A stretch of DNA of 64,000 bases from Brenneria corticis (GCF_003115855.1 NZ_KZ819073.1:248001-312000), one strand, 5' to 3'. Positions 8,739-17,355 are shown, counted from the stretch's first letter. Numbers and translations: made by a program. Notes: generated by a model not told the origin, from the letters alone.

Positions 8739-10106
8739 TTACCGGCCGGCGATCTGCATCTCTGCAATCAGCAGCGATCCGCACGTCAGATAGCCCTGGG
8801 TGTGCGCATCGGCGCCCAGCGCGACGCACTGCCGCAGCATGGTTTTTAGGTTGCCGGCGATGGTGATCTCCTCCACCGGGTACTGAATTTCGCCGTTTTC
8901 CACCCAGAAGCCGGATACCCCTTGCGAGTAGTCGCCGGTCATCGGATTCAGGCCCTGTCCCAGCAGCGTGGTGACCAGTAGCCCGTTATGCATGTTGCGC
9001 AGCAGGCCGGGCAGGGTATCGTCGGGGCGGCTCAGGCTGCTGGCGACGGTGAGGTTGCAGGCGCCGCCGGCGTTGCCGGTGGTGACCAGCCCCAGCCGAC
9101 GCGCGCTATAGCTGGAGAGAAAGTAGCCCTGGGCCACGCCGTCCTCAATCACATGGCGCGCCGAGGCCGCCACGCCTTCCGCGTCGAAACGGGCGCTGGC
9201 CGGCGCGCCGGGAATAAAGGGGTCTTCATACAGGCTCAGATGGGGGGCGATAATGCTTTCCCCCGCGCACAGCCCCAAAAAGGAGGCGGAGCGGTACAGC
9301 GATCCGCCGCTCAGCGCGTTAACCAGATGATGAATCAGACTGTGCGCCGCCGGCGCTTCAAACAGCACCGGGCAGCGCCGGGTGGCGAGTTTTTGCGCCC
9401 CCAACTGCGCCAGCGCCCGCTCGGCGGCGATACGACCGATGGTTTCCGGCTGGACCAGTTGCGCCGGGGCGCGTCGGGTCAGGCTCCAGTGGCCCCGTTG
9501 CCGCTGGCCGGCGTTGCGCGCCAGCGCCTGGCTCCACAGCGTATGGCTGGAGGTGGGGTAACCCGCGCAGAATCCGCTGGAGTTGGCCAGAATAAATTGC
9601 CCCTGATACGACGCGATCGCCGCGCTTTCGCTGTGACAGCGTTGGGGATCGGCTTCATTGGCCGCCTGTTCGGCCCGCAGCGCCAGTGCCAGCGCCTGTT
9701 CGACGCTCAGCGTTTCGGCGTCATACAGCTCGAGATCGCGGATATCGCTCGCCAGACGGCGTTGGTCCGGCAGTCCGCCGCAGGGATCTTCATCGCCATA
9801 TTTCGCCAGCGTACAGGCGGACTCCACGGCTTCCCGCAGCGCATCCGGGCTGAACTGGGTAGACGAGACGGAGCCTGAACGCTGGCCGAAGTAGACGGTG
9901 ACCGACAGATGCCGGCCGTGATTTTGCGTCAGGGTGTCGATATCGCCGTTTCTGACTCTGATATTGCGTCGGTTGCCCAGGGACACGTTGACCGCGGCTT
10001 GCGTCGCGCCTTGGGCGCCGGCCAGGGTCAGAACCTGCTCGGCCACTGATTGCAGCGCGTCGCTCTGAGGGGCATCAACCGTGGGCGTTGGGTGAAGAGA
10101 AAACAT
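8739..10106 (-). CDS. TldE/PmbA-like peptidase partner subunit (accessory paralogue)
   Basis: This 455-aa protein has the PmbA/TldE layout: an N-terminal segment with RNIRVRNGDIDTLTQN and a C-terminal MTGDYSQGVSGFWVENGEI-YPVEEITIAGNL signature. It has no HExxxH motif, as expected for TldE, which supplies the partner half of the peptidase. It is the first gene of a three-gene operon, with the tldD-like gene starting 32 bp after its stop. The start ATG has only a weak ribosome-binding site. A FecI-type promoter module ends 37 bases upstream (10144-10169). Confidence 0.88.
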   Translation of the reverse strand: MFSLHPTPTVDAPQSDALQSVAEQVLTLAGAQGATQAAVNVSLGNRRNIRVRNGDIDTLTQNHGRHLSVTVYFGQRSGSVSSTQFSPDALREAVESACTLAKYGDEDPCGGLPDQRRLASDIRDLELYDAETLSVEQALALALRAEQAANEADPQRCHSESAAIASYQGQFILANSSGFCAGYPTSSHTLWSQALARNAGQRQRGHWSLTRRAPAQLVQPETIGRIAAERALAQLGAQKLATRRCPVLFEAPAAHSLIHHLVNALSGGSLYRSASFLGLCAGESIIAPHLSLYEDPFIPGAPASARFDAEGVAASARHVIEDGVAQGYFLSSYSARRLGLVTTGNAGGACNLTVASSLSRPDDTLPGLLRNMHNGLLVTTLLGQGLNPMTGDYSQGVSGFWVENGEIQYPVEEITIAGNLKTMLRQCVALGADAHTQGYLTCGSLLIAEMQIAGR

Positions 10107-10143
10107 CGTTCGATATCCGCATAAGACAGGGTTCTAACGGGTA

Positions 10144-10190
10144 TGTGCAATCCGGCGGATAAAGTGTCACCCGCGGATGGGGTTTTCTTT
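10144..10190 (-). promoter_or_regulatory. Shared FecI-type promoter module upstream of tldE
   Basis: On the minus strand the module at 10169-10144 begins TGACACTTTATCC and ends ATTGCACA. An A-rich stretch (GAAAAC, 10187-10182) lies 12 bases before it, in the -35 region. It matches the modules before tonB, the receptor gene and the autotransporter gene over 26 positions without a gap. With tonB the identity extends upstream through TCCGCGGG. The -10-like TGAC replaces the TGTC of the receptor promoter. Confidence 0.6.
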
Positions 10191-10291
10191 GCCGGCGGGG
10201 TGGAAGAAAGCACGGAGAGCTAAAAGTGGGAGGTTTTCGCGGGGAGACTACCTCGCCCCAGCGATGTCTGTCGCTACCCCTCCCGGCCTCC

Positions 10292-10568
10292 CCCTTGTCA
10301 CTGTCTCTTATACACAAATCCAAGGAACCTCTAGAGGCCATGTGTATTCTGGTCTTTGGTTCATTCTTGGTTCTTTGTTTTTTGCTTTTCGTCAGCGACG
10401 TGATTTCAGCCACAGCCCGGGTCCGGAGGGTGGTGGCGCTTGAACCACCCTGCGTCGGGCGCGTGCTGCGATATAGCAGAGAAATGACGGCCTTCTAGCG
10501 CACGAAATAGCGCTGAACTTACATATACCGTTAACAGTATATATGTGACTAAGAGACAGCCCTTGTCA
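10292..10568. mobile_element. 259-bp MITE with IS50/Tn5-like ends and 9-bp target duplication
   Basis: The element spans 10301-10559. Its left end is CTGTCTCTTATACACAAAT and its right end, read inward, is CTGTCTCTTAGTCACATAT: 10 identical bases, then an imperfect continuation including CACA. The left end is nearly the mosaic/outside end of Tn5/IS50 (IS4 group). CCCTTGTCA flanks it directly on both sides (10292-10300 and 10560-10568), the 9-bp duplication typical of that group. It has no transposase, so it would be moved in trans. It sits inside a CCCTCCC...-type intergenic repeat. Confidence 0.9.
10468..10509 (+). repeat. 42-bp dispersed repeat, copy A (inside the MITE)
   Basis: The segment begins GCGATATAGCAGAGAAATGA and ends CTTCTAGCGCACGAAATA. 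It recurs in inverted orientation at 21593-21634 with two differences in 42 positions. It contains a small palindrome, CTGC-GATATA-GCAG, overlapping its left end. The two copies bracket the exbD to S9 peptidase part of the locus. Confidence 0.8.
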
Positions 10569-10585
10569 GGGTGAGGAGCTAAACT

Positions 10586-10607
10586 CCCTCCCCTGCGAAG
10601 GGGAGGG
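10586..10607 (-). terminator. GC-rich hairpin downstream of exbD
   Basis: CCCTCCCCT-gcga-AGGGGAGGG is a perfect nine-pair stem 20 bases after the exbD stop, part of a G/C-rich intergenic repeat that continues to about 10618. There is no long U-run, so it may act as a 3' stabilising or Rho-assisted structure rather than a strict intrinsic terminator. Confidence 0.45.
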
Positions 10608-10627
10608 TTGGGGTGGGGTCAGAAAGC

Positions 10628-11050
10628 TCAGGGATTTTTAACCGGCTGCAACACAAAATCAATTTTGCTCAGGCCGCGCTGCTGGGCGCTGGTCATCACG
10701 TAGGCCACCCGGCCGTACTCCACCGCCTGGTCGGCGGACAGCCGGATATTGGGACGGATTTCCTCCGCGGCGGCGCTGTCCAGCCGCTCGGCGAGCTGGG
10801 CGTCGTCCACGGCTTCCTTATTCCAGTTGATCTGCCCGCTGGCGGTAATCGCGATATCCACCGCCTGCGGATCCTTCTTGATTTTCTCCACGTTGGCCCG
10901 CGGCAATTCCACTTTTACCGCGTGATTGATCACCGGCAGGGTAATCATAAACACAATCAGCAGCACCAGCATCACGTCGATAAACGGCGTCATATTGATG
11001 TCGTTAAGCAGCGCGTCGTCCTGATTTTCAAACGGAGATGACATACTCAT
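10628..11050 (-). CDS. exbD: ExbD-type energy-transducing inner membrane protein
   Basis: ExbD, with ExbB, uses the proton gradient to energise TonB. The 140-aa protein has a short cytoplasmic N-terminus and one transmembrane helix (about 22-43) with the essential aspartate at residue 25 in TPFIDVMLVLLIVF, matching Asp25 of E. coli ExbD. A periplasmic domain follows. It is last in the order tonB-exbB-exbD and starts 14 bp after exbB. Linkage to a dedicated receptor suggests a private energising complex, separate from the housekeeping one. That is an inference, as no other copy can be seen here. Confidence 0.92.
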   Translation of the reverse strand: MSMSSPFENQDDALLNDINMTPFIDVMLVLLIVFMITLPVINHAVKVELPRANVEKIKKDPQAVDIAITASGQINWNKEAVDDAQLAERLDSAAAEEIRPNIRLSADQAVEYGRVAYVMTSAQQRGLSKIDFVLQPVKNP

Positions 11051-11064
11051 GGCGATTTTCCTCG

Positions 11065-11805
11065 TCAGGCGGAGCGTTCAACCGCGACCGGGCGTTCCTG
11101 ACCGTCCGACGTATGAGCGTCGGCGCTCGTCGTGTCGACGCGGGCGCCGGTAAGCAAATAGGCGTGGAGATCGTGGGCGAACCGATTCATGGCGTGCAGC
11201 ACCACGCGGTTGCGGCGGTTGATGGCGTTAAACCCCAATACGGCGGGGATGGCGACAAACAGGCCGAAGGCGGTCATGATCAGCGCTTCGCCCACCGGGC
11301 CCGCCACCTGCGCCAGGTCGGGCTGGCCGATGGAGCTGATGGTTTGCAGCGCATGGAAGATCCCCCATACCGTCCCCAGCAGGCCGATAAACGGCGCCGT
11401 GCTGCCGATGGACGCCAGCGTGCCCAATCCCGACTGCAGCTTCCCGGCGTTGGCGTCCAGCGTATTGCTCAATCCCCGAACCAGCCAGTCGCTGAGATCG
11501 ACGTGGCCGCCGAGCGTCGAAGAGAACTTGTGCGGGTGCTTCAGCAGGGCGTGTCCCTCGATAACCAGGTCGCGAAACGGGTTAAAGCCGGCGCGGCCGA
11601 ACGGTTCCAGGCTCTCCTGCAACGTCGACGCCTGCCAGAAGGCATGCCTGCTGTAATTCACGCTTTTGTTCAGCGCCAGTAATTGCAGCGCCTTCAGCAG
11701 CATCACGGTCCAGGAAAGCAGGGACATCGCCAGCAGGATAATCGCCACGGAGTGGGTTACCGCATCGCCCTGTTGCCAAAAATGGTAAATATCTAACGTG
11801 TTCAT
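11065..11805 (-). CDS. exbB: ExbB / MotA-TolQ-ExbB proton channel family protein
   Basis: The 246-aa protein has three predicted transmembrane segments. One is near residues 15-40 (HSVAIILLAMSLLSWTVMLL). Two more follow a cytoplasmic loop, with the family signature GTVWGIFHALQTIS and LIMTAFGLFVAIPAVLGFNAI. It forms the ExbB pentamer around ExbD that drives TonB. It lies between tonB (87 bp upstream) and exbD (14 bp downstream), on the same strand. Confidence 0.93.
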   Translation of the reverse strand: MNTLDIYHFWQQGDAVTHSVAIILLAMSLLSWTVMLLKALQLLALNKSVNYSRHAFWQASTLQESLEPFGRAGFNPFRDLVIEGHALLKHPHKFSSTLGGHVDLSDWLVRGLSNTLDANAGKLQSGLGTLASIGSTAPFIGLLGTVWGIFHALQTISSIGQPDLAQVAGPVGEALIMTAFGLFVAIPAVLGFNAINRRNRVVLHAMNRFAHDLHAYLLTGARVDTTSADAHTSDGQERPVAVERSA

Positions 11806-11892
11806 GTGTTACCTCTTATAAATAACCCTGTTCAGACGCCGCCGGGCGGAGGGCGAACGTTTTGCCGCCGGCGTGCGTCTGTCTGTTGACTG

Positions 11893-12753
11893 TTAACGCG
11901 ATAGCTTGAAATTCACCGGCTGCAGCGTCATCACGCTAATCGCCTGGCCGTTTTCGCGGTACGGGGTACAGCGCGCCTGCGCCACCGCGGACATCGCCGC
12001 CTGATCCAGCGCCTCATATCCGCTGCCGCGGGCGATTTCATGTTTTAATAAACGGCCTTCCGGACCGATCACCAGACGAATCAGCACTTCTCCTTCCTGT
12101 TGCAGACGCCGGGCGCGGCGCGGGTATTCCGGCTGCGGTACGGCGCATCCCACCGAGGCGACATTTTTGGGTATCGCCCCCGGGTTGTTCTGCATCATAT
12201 TGCCTCTGCTATTGCCGGGCGTCAGCTCGGTGGCGGTCGCCGGTGAGGCCGACGCCGGCGCCGACGGCCGCTCGATAGGGGCGACCGGCTGCGGTGGCGT
12301 AACGGTTTTCGGCTGTACCGGTCGCGGTTTTACCTGCGGTTTGGGCGGCGTTTTTTTTACTTCGCGCTTAACCGGCGGCGGCAAGGGGTCGGGAGGCGCA
12401 GTCTGTTTTTCCACGATGAGCGCAATCTCGCGTTCGCCCTGATCCGACGTCAGCACCGGCGGTTCGGGTTCTATTTCAGCTACCGGTTCCGGCTCCGGTT
12501 CTTCAACCATGGTGGCCTGAATGGTGACGCTTTCCGCGGGATTAACCAGATTGAGCGGCGTATATTCCGTGGTCCGGGTAATAAGCAACGCCACCGCCGC
12601 CGTATGCAGCAATACCACCGCCAGGAAACTGATGACGGTTTTTCTGCCTTCTCCCCGGAGCGGCGTCTTTATGCCGTGGTGTGGCGCGGGCTTGTCGTAT
12701 TGCCATGAGGGGTGGCCGGCCCCGACGCGCTGTTTCAATAATGCCTGTTGCAC
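11893..12753 (-). CDS. tonB: TonB-family energy transducer
   Basis: The 286-aa protein carries about 37 cytoplasmic residues, an anchor helix (TVISFLAVVLLHTAAVALLI, about 39-58), a periplasmic Pro/Glu then Pro/Lys spacer (EPEPEPVAEIEPEPP; PPKPQVKPRPVQPK) and a C-terminal TonB domain (QPEYPRRARRLQQEGEV...). It spans from the inner membrane to the TonB box of outer membrane receptors. The gene is followed by exbB and exbD, and the fecR-like gene ends 128 bp upstream. That gap contains a FecI-type module (12823-12848), so tonB probably has its own promoter. Confidence 0.9.
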   Translation of the reverse strand: MQQALLKQRVGAGHPSWQYDKPAPHHGIKTPLRGEGRKTVISFLAVVLLHTAAVALLITRTTEYTPLNLVNPAESVTIQATMVEEPEPEPVAEIEPEPPVLTSDQGEREIALIVEKQTAPPDPLPPPVKREVKKTPPKPQVKPRPVQPKTVTPPQPVAPIERPSAPASASPATATELTPGNSRGNMMQNNPGAIPKNVASVGCAVPQPEYPRRARRLQQEGEVLIRLVIGPEGRLLKHEIARGSGYEALDQAAMSAVAQARCTPYRENGQAISVMTLQPVNFKLSR

Positions 12754-12822
12754 CTACTACCCCTGCTGTCGCTGCTCTGTCGGTGATCGATTAAGCGAGA
12801 ACGTTATGCCCTCTATCAGTTA

Positions 12823-12873
12823 TGTGCGGCGAAATGGAAAAAGTGTCACCCGCGGACGTGAATTTTTTCTCCG
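12823..12873 (-). promoter_or_regulatory. Shared FecI-type promoter module upstream of tonB
   Basis: On the minus strand the module at 12848-12823 begins TGACACTTTTTCC and ends GCCGCACA. It is preceded by an A-rich run (GAAAAAAT) about 14 bases upstream. The TCCGCGGGTGACACTTT core is identical to the tldE copy. Its 3' end is 69 bases before the tonB ATG. Confidence 0.6.
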
Positions 12874-12881
12874 CCCTACCG

Positions 12882-13856
12882 TCACAGGCTGGCGGCGCGA
12901 ATATGTATCCAGTAATCGGTGGTGTGCACGATGGCGATAGGCATGGTTTGCGCCAGTGAGTCCAGCGTGTAGTTGACGTCGTCCAGCGGGAAGTTTCCGC
13001 TGACGCGCAAATCGGCGACGGCGGGGTCCAGGCGGATCACGCCGGGCGTGTAGTCGCGTAGTGAACGGACGACGGAAGCCAGCGAACGATCGCGAACTTC
13101 CAGCCGGCCATGCAGCCAGGCGGTTTCCGCTTCCGGGGTGATGGCGGTGTTATAGAGCGTGGTGTTATCGAACCAGACGCCGTGCCCGGCGTTAATCCGT
13201 ACGCTTTGGCCGAGCCGGTTGGTGATCTTGGCGATGTTGTCCAGCACCCCGACGTGTACGCCGCCGTCCTCATAGCGCACGTTGACGTTGGCCTGCAACG
13301 CCACGATGTCGCCCATGGTGGTGGAAATCATAAACGGACGTTGGGGGTCCTGAGCGATATTGGCCAGCATGCCGCCGCTGTGCAGCGCAATCCGCCGCAC
13401 CGCGGCTTCGGGGCGCACATTGATATCCACGGCGGTGCGGGCGTTCAGGGTCAGCGTGCTGCCGTCGTTCAGCGGAATGACTTTCCGCTGCGCGGTGGCG
13501 GTTTTCGCATCGGACAATAGCGGCGACAGCGGATAGTGCTGGTTTAACAGCAGGCTGCTCAGGGTGACGATGGAAAACATTCCCAGACCGTATTGCAGCA
13601 CTTTGCGGCGGCCGGAGGGCGCCAGCAACGCCTGGCGGATCGGTTCATGGGGAAGCGCCTGAAGCAGCGGCTGGAACTGTCCCAGCGTCTGTTCGATACG
13701 CTGGCAGGCGTGCTCATGCCGCGCATTTTCCCGCCGCCAGCGCTGATAGTCGTCATAGTCGGTCTGGGTGGCTTCGCCCGAGCGCAACAGCACCATCCAT
13801 TCGATCGCCTGCTGGGCGATCGGGTCATTGATATGTTGTCTGGCCATGATGCTCAT
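12882..13856 (-). CDS. FecR-family anti-sigma / signal-transducing protein
   Basis: FecR proteins sit in the inner membrane, sense the occupied receptor's STN domain in the periplasm and control the cognate FecI sigma factor. The 324-aa product has an N-terminal cytoplasmic domain (AIEWMVLLRSGEATQTDYDDYQRW), one transmembrane helix near residues 88-107, and a periplasmic FecR domain (GSTLTLNARTAVDINV). The C-terminus, with VIRLDPAVADLRVSGNFPLDD...YWIHI, aligns clearly with E. coli FecR. It starts three bases after the sigma factor stop. Confidence 0.93.
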   Translation of the reverse strand: MSIMARQHINDPIAQQAIEWMVLLRSGEATQTDYDDYQRWRRENARHEHACQRIEQTLGQFQPLLQALPHEPIRQALLAPSGRRKVLQYGLGMFSIVTLSSLLLNQHYPLSPLLSDAKTATAQRKVIPLNDGSTLTLNARTAVDINVRPEAAVRRIALHSGGMLANIAQDPQRPFMISTTMGDIVALQANVNVRYEDGGVHVGVLDNIAKITNRLGQSVRINAGHGVWFDNTTLYNTAITPEAETAWLHGRLEVRDRSLASVVRSLRDYTPGVIRLDPAVADLRVSGNFPLDDVNYTLDSLAQTMPIAIVHTTDYWIHIRAASL

Positions 13857-13859
13857 CGC

Positions 13860-14378
13860 TTAATTCCCGTCGTCCTGCGTCGCCAGATAGCAGTTGGTCA
13901 GCGCTTTGGCGATATATTTTCTGACCATGCTGACGGAAACCCCCAGCTTTGCGGCTATCTCGGCGTACGTCATGCCGTCCAGCTGGCTGTAGAGAAAGGC
14001 CTGTCTTGCCTTGATGGACAACCCTTCCAGCGCCTGGTCGATGGTGAGCAGCGCCTCCATCAGCAACTGCTGTTCTTCCGGGGAGGGATGGTGAAGCTCC
14101 GGCTTATTGACCAGGGCGGCGAAATAGGCTTTTTCCAGATCGCGCTTGCGCCAGTTTTCATACAGCACGCGTTTGGCCAGGGTGGTCAGCATGGCGCGCG
14201 GCTCTTGCACGCTGGCCAGATCGGGCAGCGAAGCCAGCCTTAAAAACGCCTCCGAGGCAACGTCTTCCGCTTCGCAGCCATAGGCGATACGACGGCGGAG
14301 CCGGTCGGTAAGCCAACGATAATCGCTGCGAAAAATCAACGAAAGTAAATCAGGTTTTTTACCAGCCTCAGTGAACAT
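13860..14378 (-). CDS. FecI-family ECF RNA polymerase sigma factor
   Basis: The 172-aa product has region 2 (SDYRWLTDRLRRRI...AEDVASEAFLRLAS) and region 4 with a helix-turn-helix (MTYAEIAAKLGVSVSMVRKYIAKAL), the layout of iron-starvation ECF factors. GAGG lies six bases before the ATG at 14378. Upstream in-frame starts (14384, 14465) fit less well. It precedes the fecR-like gene and is divergent from the receptor gene. The repeated FecI-like promoter module in the locus suggests its targets. Confidence 0.92.
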   Translation of the reverse strand: MFTEAGKKPDLLSLIFRSDYRWLTDRLRRRIAYGCEAEDVASEAFLRLASLPDLASVQEPRAMLTTLAKRVLYENWRKRDLEKAYFAALVNKPELHHPSPEEQQLLMEALLTIDQALEGLSIKARQAFLYSQLDGMTYAEIAAKLGVSVSMVRKYIAKALTNCYLATQDDGN

Positions 14379-14717
14379 GGGCATCCTCAAGCGCGTGGAC
14401 CATAACCAAAAGCAATTCTGTTTGAGCCGGGATACCCCAAGAGCACAAAACAAAGAACCAGGCATTTTGTAAGGAATGCAAAGATTCTGTCCGCTTTTTG
14501 TAAGGCAAAACGACAGCGAGTTAAACGACGATTTTCTTATATGTTTATTTATAATTGTTATTTTGATAATCGAACGATTAAGAAAAATACACTGTTCATC
14601 TTGTTATTAGTTACCGCGCCGCTGGCGAATGTCGGGTCGATAACGACCAGAATTTACCGCAATATGAAAATAAAAATAATGGGAATCAAATAAATAATAA
14701 ATGAATAATATCTTATG
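14379..14717. other. Divergent intergenic region of the sigma factor and receptor genes
   Basis: This AT-rich stretch separates the sigma factor gene from the receptor promoter. No gene is seen. An AT-rich segment at 14551-14571 (ATAATTGTTATT then TGATAATC) resembles a degenerate Fur box, which would suit an ECF-fecR pair, but the match is too weak to call. The promoter of the sigma factor gene should lie here on the minus strand. Confidence 0.4.
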
Positions 14718-14764
14718 CCAAAAAATCTTTATTTTTATTGTCGCTTTTTCCCCGTCATTGCACA
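14718..14764 (+). promoter_or_regulatory. FecI-type promoter module upstream of the TonB-dependent receptor
   Basis: CCAAAA (14718-14723) and TGTCGC (14739-14744), 15 bases apart, correspond to GGAAAT and TGTCCT of the E. coli fecA promoter as I recall it, and the bases between and after are also alike (TTTATT, then CTTTTT and CCC). The 26-bp module 14739-14764 ends ATTGCACA and is shared with three other units in the locus. Its end is 64 bases before the receptor ATG. Confidence 0.6.
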
Positions 14765-14828
14765 AAACAGATGAAGACCAAAAAAAACATGCGGTAGCTA
14801 GCAACTGTAACAATTGACGAGGATTAAC

Positions 14829-17216
14829 ATGAGCAAGCAGCAAAACTATTTCAATACATCGGGGCTGGGCTTTAAGAAACGCCTATTCTTCACCAGACTG
14901 TTTACCATTAATGCCGCCACCGCATTGATATTAAGTACCGCGGCGGTTCCCATAACGGCGCAGGCCGCGGACGAAGCCATCACGTTTTCCATCCCGGCGG
15001 GGGATTTACAGAAAGGGCTGTTGGCCGTCGCCAATCAAAGCAATCAGACCATCTCTTTTAATCCGGCGCTGGTGACGAATTATCAGGCCCCCGCGCTGAA
15101 CGGCCGCTATACCACGCGTCAGGCGATATTACGCCTGTTGCAGGGCAGCCCGCTGTTATTGACCTCCACGGATAACGGCACGCTGACCATCGTTTCGTCG
15201 CAGGGCAACAGCGTTGCGGCGGCCCGGGCAAATGATAAAACCTTGCCGGCCATTACCGTGACCGGCGCCGGCGAGGATGAATTGGTCCTTAATCCCGGCG
15301 ACTCCTCTTCCGCGCTGCGTATCAATACGCCGTTGCAGCAGACGGCGCAGTCGGTGCAGGTGATCAGCAGCAAGCTGATCAATGACCGCCAGGCCACCTC
15401 GCTGGAGGATGCGCTGAAAAACTCCGCCGGCGTTAATGCGATTCGCAATAACCGCGGAACGCTGACCTACTGGATGCGCGGCTACGGTGTGACCTCCGGC
15501 CTGACGGACGGGGTGGCCGGCTCCAGCAACGCGGGAGTGGGGCAGGGCACGTCCATTGAGGGCGTCGAGCGTATCGAGGTGCTGAAAGGACCGCAGTCCG
15601 TGCTGTCGGGCAGCAGTTCGCCCGCCGGGACCATCAACCTGGTGCGCAAGAAGCCGGTTACCGAGCCGCTGCGCCGGGTGAAAGTGGAGGCGGCGCGCTA
15701 CGGGGAGTTCAAGACGGCTCTCGATCTGGGGGGCGCGCTCACCGACGATAAGGCCTTTAGCTATCGCCTTAATGCGTCCACCATGAAATCCAATTCCGCT
15801 TTCCCGGACTTTAACGGCAGTCATGGCGACTATCTGGCTCCGGCGCTGGCGTGGCAAGGGGATTCGACGCGCATTCTTATCGGCGCCGAAGTCAATAAGG
15901 AGAGAATCTCCGGCCCGGCCGGCACTTTCTACAGCAACGGAAAGGTGCAGAAACTGCCGGTATATCGTCTGGGCGATAAGGACGACCACTTCAGGATCAA
16001 AACCACCAACGCCTATTACGACTTGCAGCAGGATCTGTTCGGTAGCTGGACGTTTAACAGCAAGGCCAATTTCCAGAGCACCTCCGGCCAGGCGAAAATG
16101 AATGAAACGCTGATCATCGAGTCCAACGGCGACAAACTCAGCCACCCTCTGGCCAATAAGTACACCGACCAGTCCTGGAACCTGCAAAACGACTTCCGCG
16201 GCGTGATCGAAACCGGTCCGGTGAAGCAGACGCTGTTGATCGGACACGACTATCAGTATGAGCGCTATAACAGCTACGACGGCCGGTTTATCCTGTTAAG
16301 CAACGGCAACGTCTTCGACCCGGGGTCACTGGTGTACGACGGCATCGGCGAACCGGACTCGCGGACCAGCCGCAGCAAGATGATCCAGAGCGGGATACTG
16401 TTGCAGGACTCGATCGATTTATGGGATCGGCTGCACGTTCAGGTCTCCTTAAAACGTTCCAGCTGGAATAACACCTACCTGACCACCAGCGGCGTGGTCA
16501 GCTACACCACCGACAAATGGATCCCCAACTACGGCGTCAGCTTCGATATCACACCGGATGTGACGGTGTACGCCAACTATCTCAACAGCTTCAGCGGCAA
16601 CGCGCAGGTTAACCGTCAGACCGGGGAAGTTCTGCCGCCGGCCACCGGCAAGTCGAAGGAGATCGGGCTGAAGGTAAACCTGCTGGACGATAACCTGACG
16701 CTGACCACCGCGCTGTTCGACATCCGCCAGAATAACGTGGTTGTTTTCAACAACGGGATCGCGGTCGGGGCCGAGGGGCGGGAAAGCAAGGGTTTCGATA
16801 TCGACCTGAACGGCACTCTGCTGCCGGGCTGGGAACTGAGCGCCAGCTACACCTATTCGGAAAAGAAAACGCCGGACAGCAGCTTCTGGAATACCTTCAA
16901 CGATACGCCGCGCCATACCGGCAATCTGTGGACCTCCTATGAGATCCAGAACGGCCTGCTGCAGGGGGCGGGGGCATCCGTCGGCATCAGCGGCACTTCG
17001 AAAACTTCCAGAAACGGCACCAGAAATAACTATTTCACCATCGGCAGCCAGGCGCAGACCGACGTGGCGGTATTTTATCGTCAGCCCGACTGGTCGCTGC
17101 GGCTCGGGGTGGATAACGTCTTCGATCGCGATCTCTATTACTCCACCTCCACCGATAGCTATGTGGGGGTGAAGGAAGGACGAACCTGGCGCCTGACCGG
17201 CACCTACTCGTTCTGA
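14829..17216 (+). CDS. TonB-dependent outer membrane receptor with STN signalling domain
   Basis: The 795-aa protein has a signal peptide (cleavage after AQA, about 46), an STN domain (about 48-125), and a TonB-box-like LPAITVTG at 139-146. A plug follows (QSVQVISSKLINDRQATSLEDAL...GVERIEVLKGPQSVLSGSSSPAG), then a 22-strand-type barrel ending WRLTGTYSF with the terminal aromatic. The pattern fits the siderophore-receptor family (FpvA/FecA-like). STN plus adjacent FecI/FecR means ligand-induced signalling. GACGAGG precedes ATG 14829. The ligand is unknown. Neighbouring peptidase and YddA-type transporter point to a peptide or a peptidic siderophore. Confidence 0.92.
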   Translation: MSKQQNYFNTSGLGFKKRLFFTRLFTINAATALILSTAAVPITAQAADEAITFSIPAGDLQKGLLAVANQSNQTISFNPALVTNYQAPALNGRYTTRQAILRLLQGSPLLLTSTDNGTLTIVSSQGNSVAAARANDKTLPAITVTGAGEDELVLNPGDSSSALRINTPLQQTAQSVQVISSKLINDRQATSLEDALKNSAGVNAIRNNRGTLTYWMRGYGVTSGLTDGVAGSSNAGVGQGTSIEGVERIEVLKGPQSVLSGSSSPAGTINLVRKKPVTEPLRRVKVEAARYGEFKTALDLGGALTDDKAFSYRLNASTMKSNSAFPDFNGSHGDYLAPALAWQGDSTRILIGAEVNKERISGPAGTFYSNGKVQKLPVYRLGDKDDHFRIKTTNAYYDLQQDLFGSWTFNSKANFQSTSGQAKMNETLIIESNGDKLSHPLANKYTDQSWNLQNDFRGVIETGPVKQTLLIGHDYQYERYNSYDGRFILLSNGNVFDPGSLVYDGIGEPDSRTSRSKMIQSGILLQDSIDLWDRLHVQVSLKRSSWNNTYLTTSGVVSYTTDKWIPNYGVSFDITPDVTVYANYLNSFSGNAQVNRQTGEVLPPATGKSKEIGLKVNLLDDNLTLTTALFDIRQNNVVVFNNGIAVGAEGRESKGFDIDLNGTLLPGWELSASYTYSEKKTPDSSFWNTFNDTPRHTGNLWTSYEIQNGLLQGAGASVGISGTSKTSRNGTRNNYFTIGSQAQTDVAVFYRQPDWSLRLGVDNVFDRDLYYSTSTDSYVGVKEGRTWRLTGTYSF

Positions 17217-17239
17217 TCGCCGAGCAGGGCTGCCGACAA

Positions 17240-17355
17240 TCCCACTTCGGAATAGTCATCCCCGCGCAGGCGGGGATCTACTTTCAGGTAGTGCGTCGAT
17301 ATCAGGAAGATTTCTCCTCGCGAAAGCGGGGACCTACAGGAATGACGGATTGGGA
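17240..17355. repeat. Imperfect inverted repeat of the TCATTCCCGCG...GCGGGGAT type
   Basis: Arm 1 (17240-17279, TCCCAcTTCGgaata then TCATCCCCGCGCAGGCGGGG) and arm 2 (about 17315-17355, inverted, TCCTCGCGAAAGCGGGG and GGAATGACGGATTGGGA) pair into a long imperfect hairpin. Each arm has its own small hairpin. A related structure occurs at 60321-60410. It lies between the receptor and ABC genes and could stabilise or attenuate the mRNA. Confidence 0.7.

Noticed and set aside
10177..10443. 88-codon frame crossing the MITE border as a possible RiPP precursor
   Set aside because: It is interrupted by the element's insertion, has no ribosome-binding site and no leader-like pattern.
14551..14571. Fur box before the sigma factor gene
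   Set aside because: Only a loose AT-rich likeness. Mentioned in the intergenic entry but not called.
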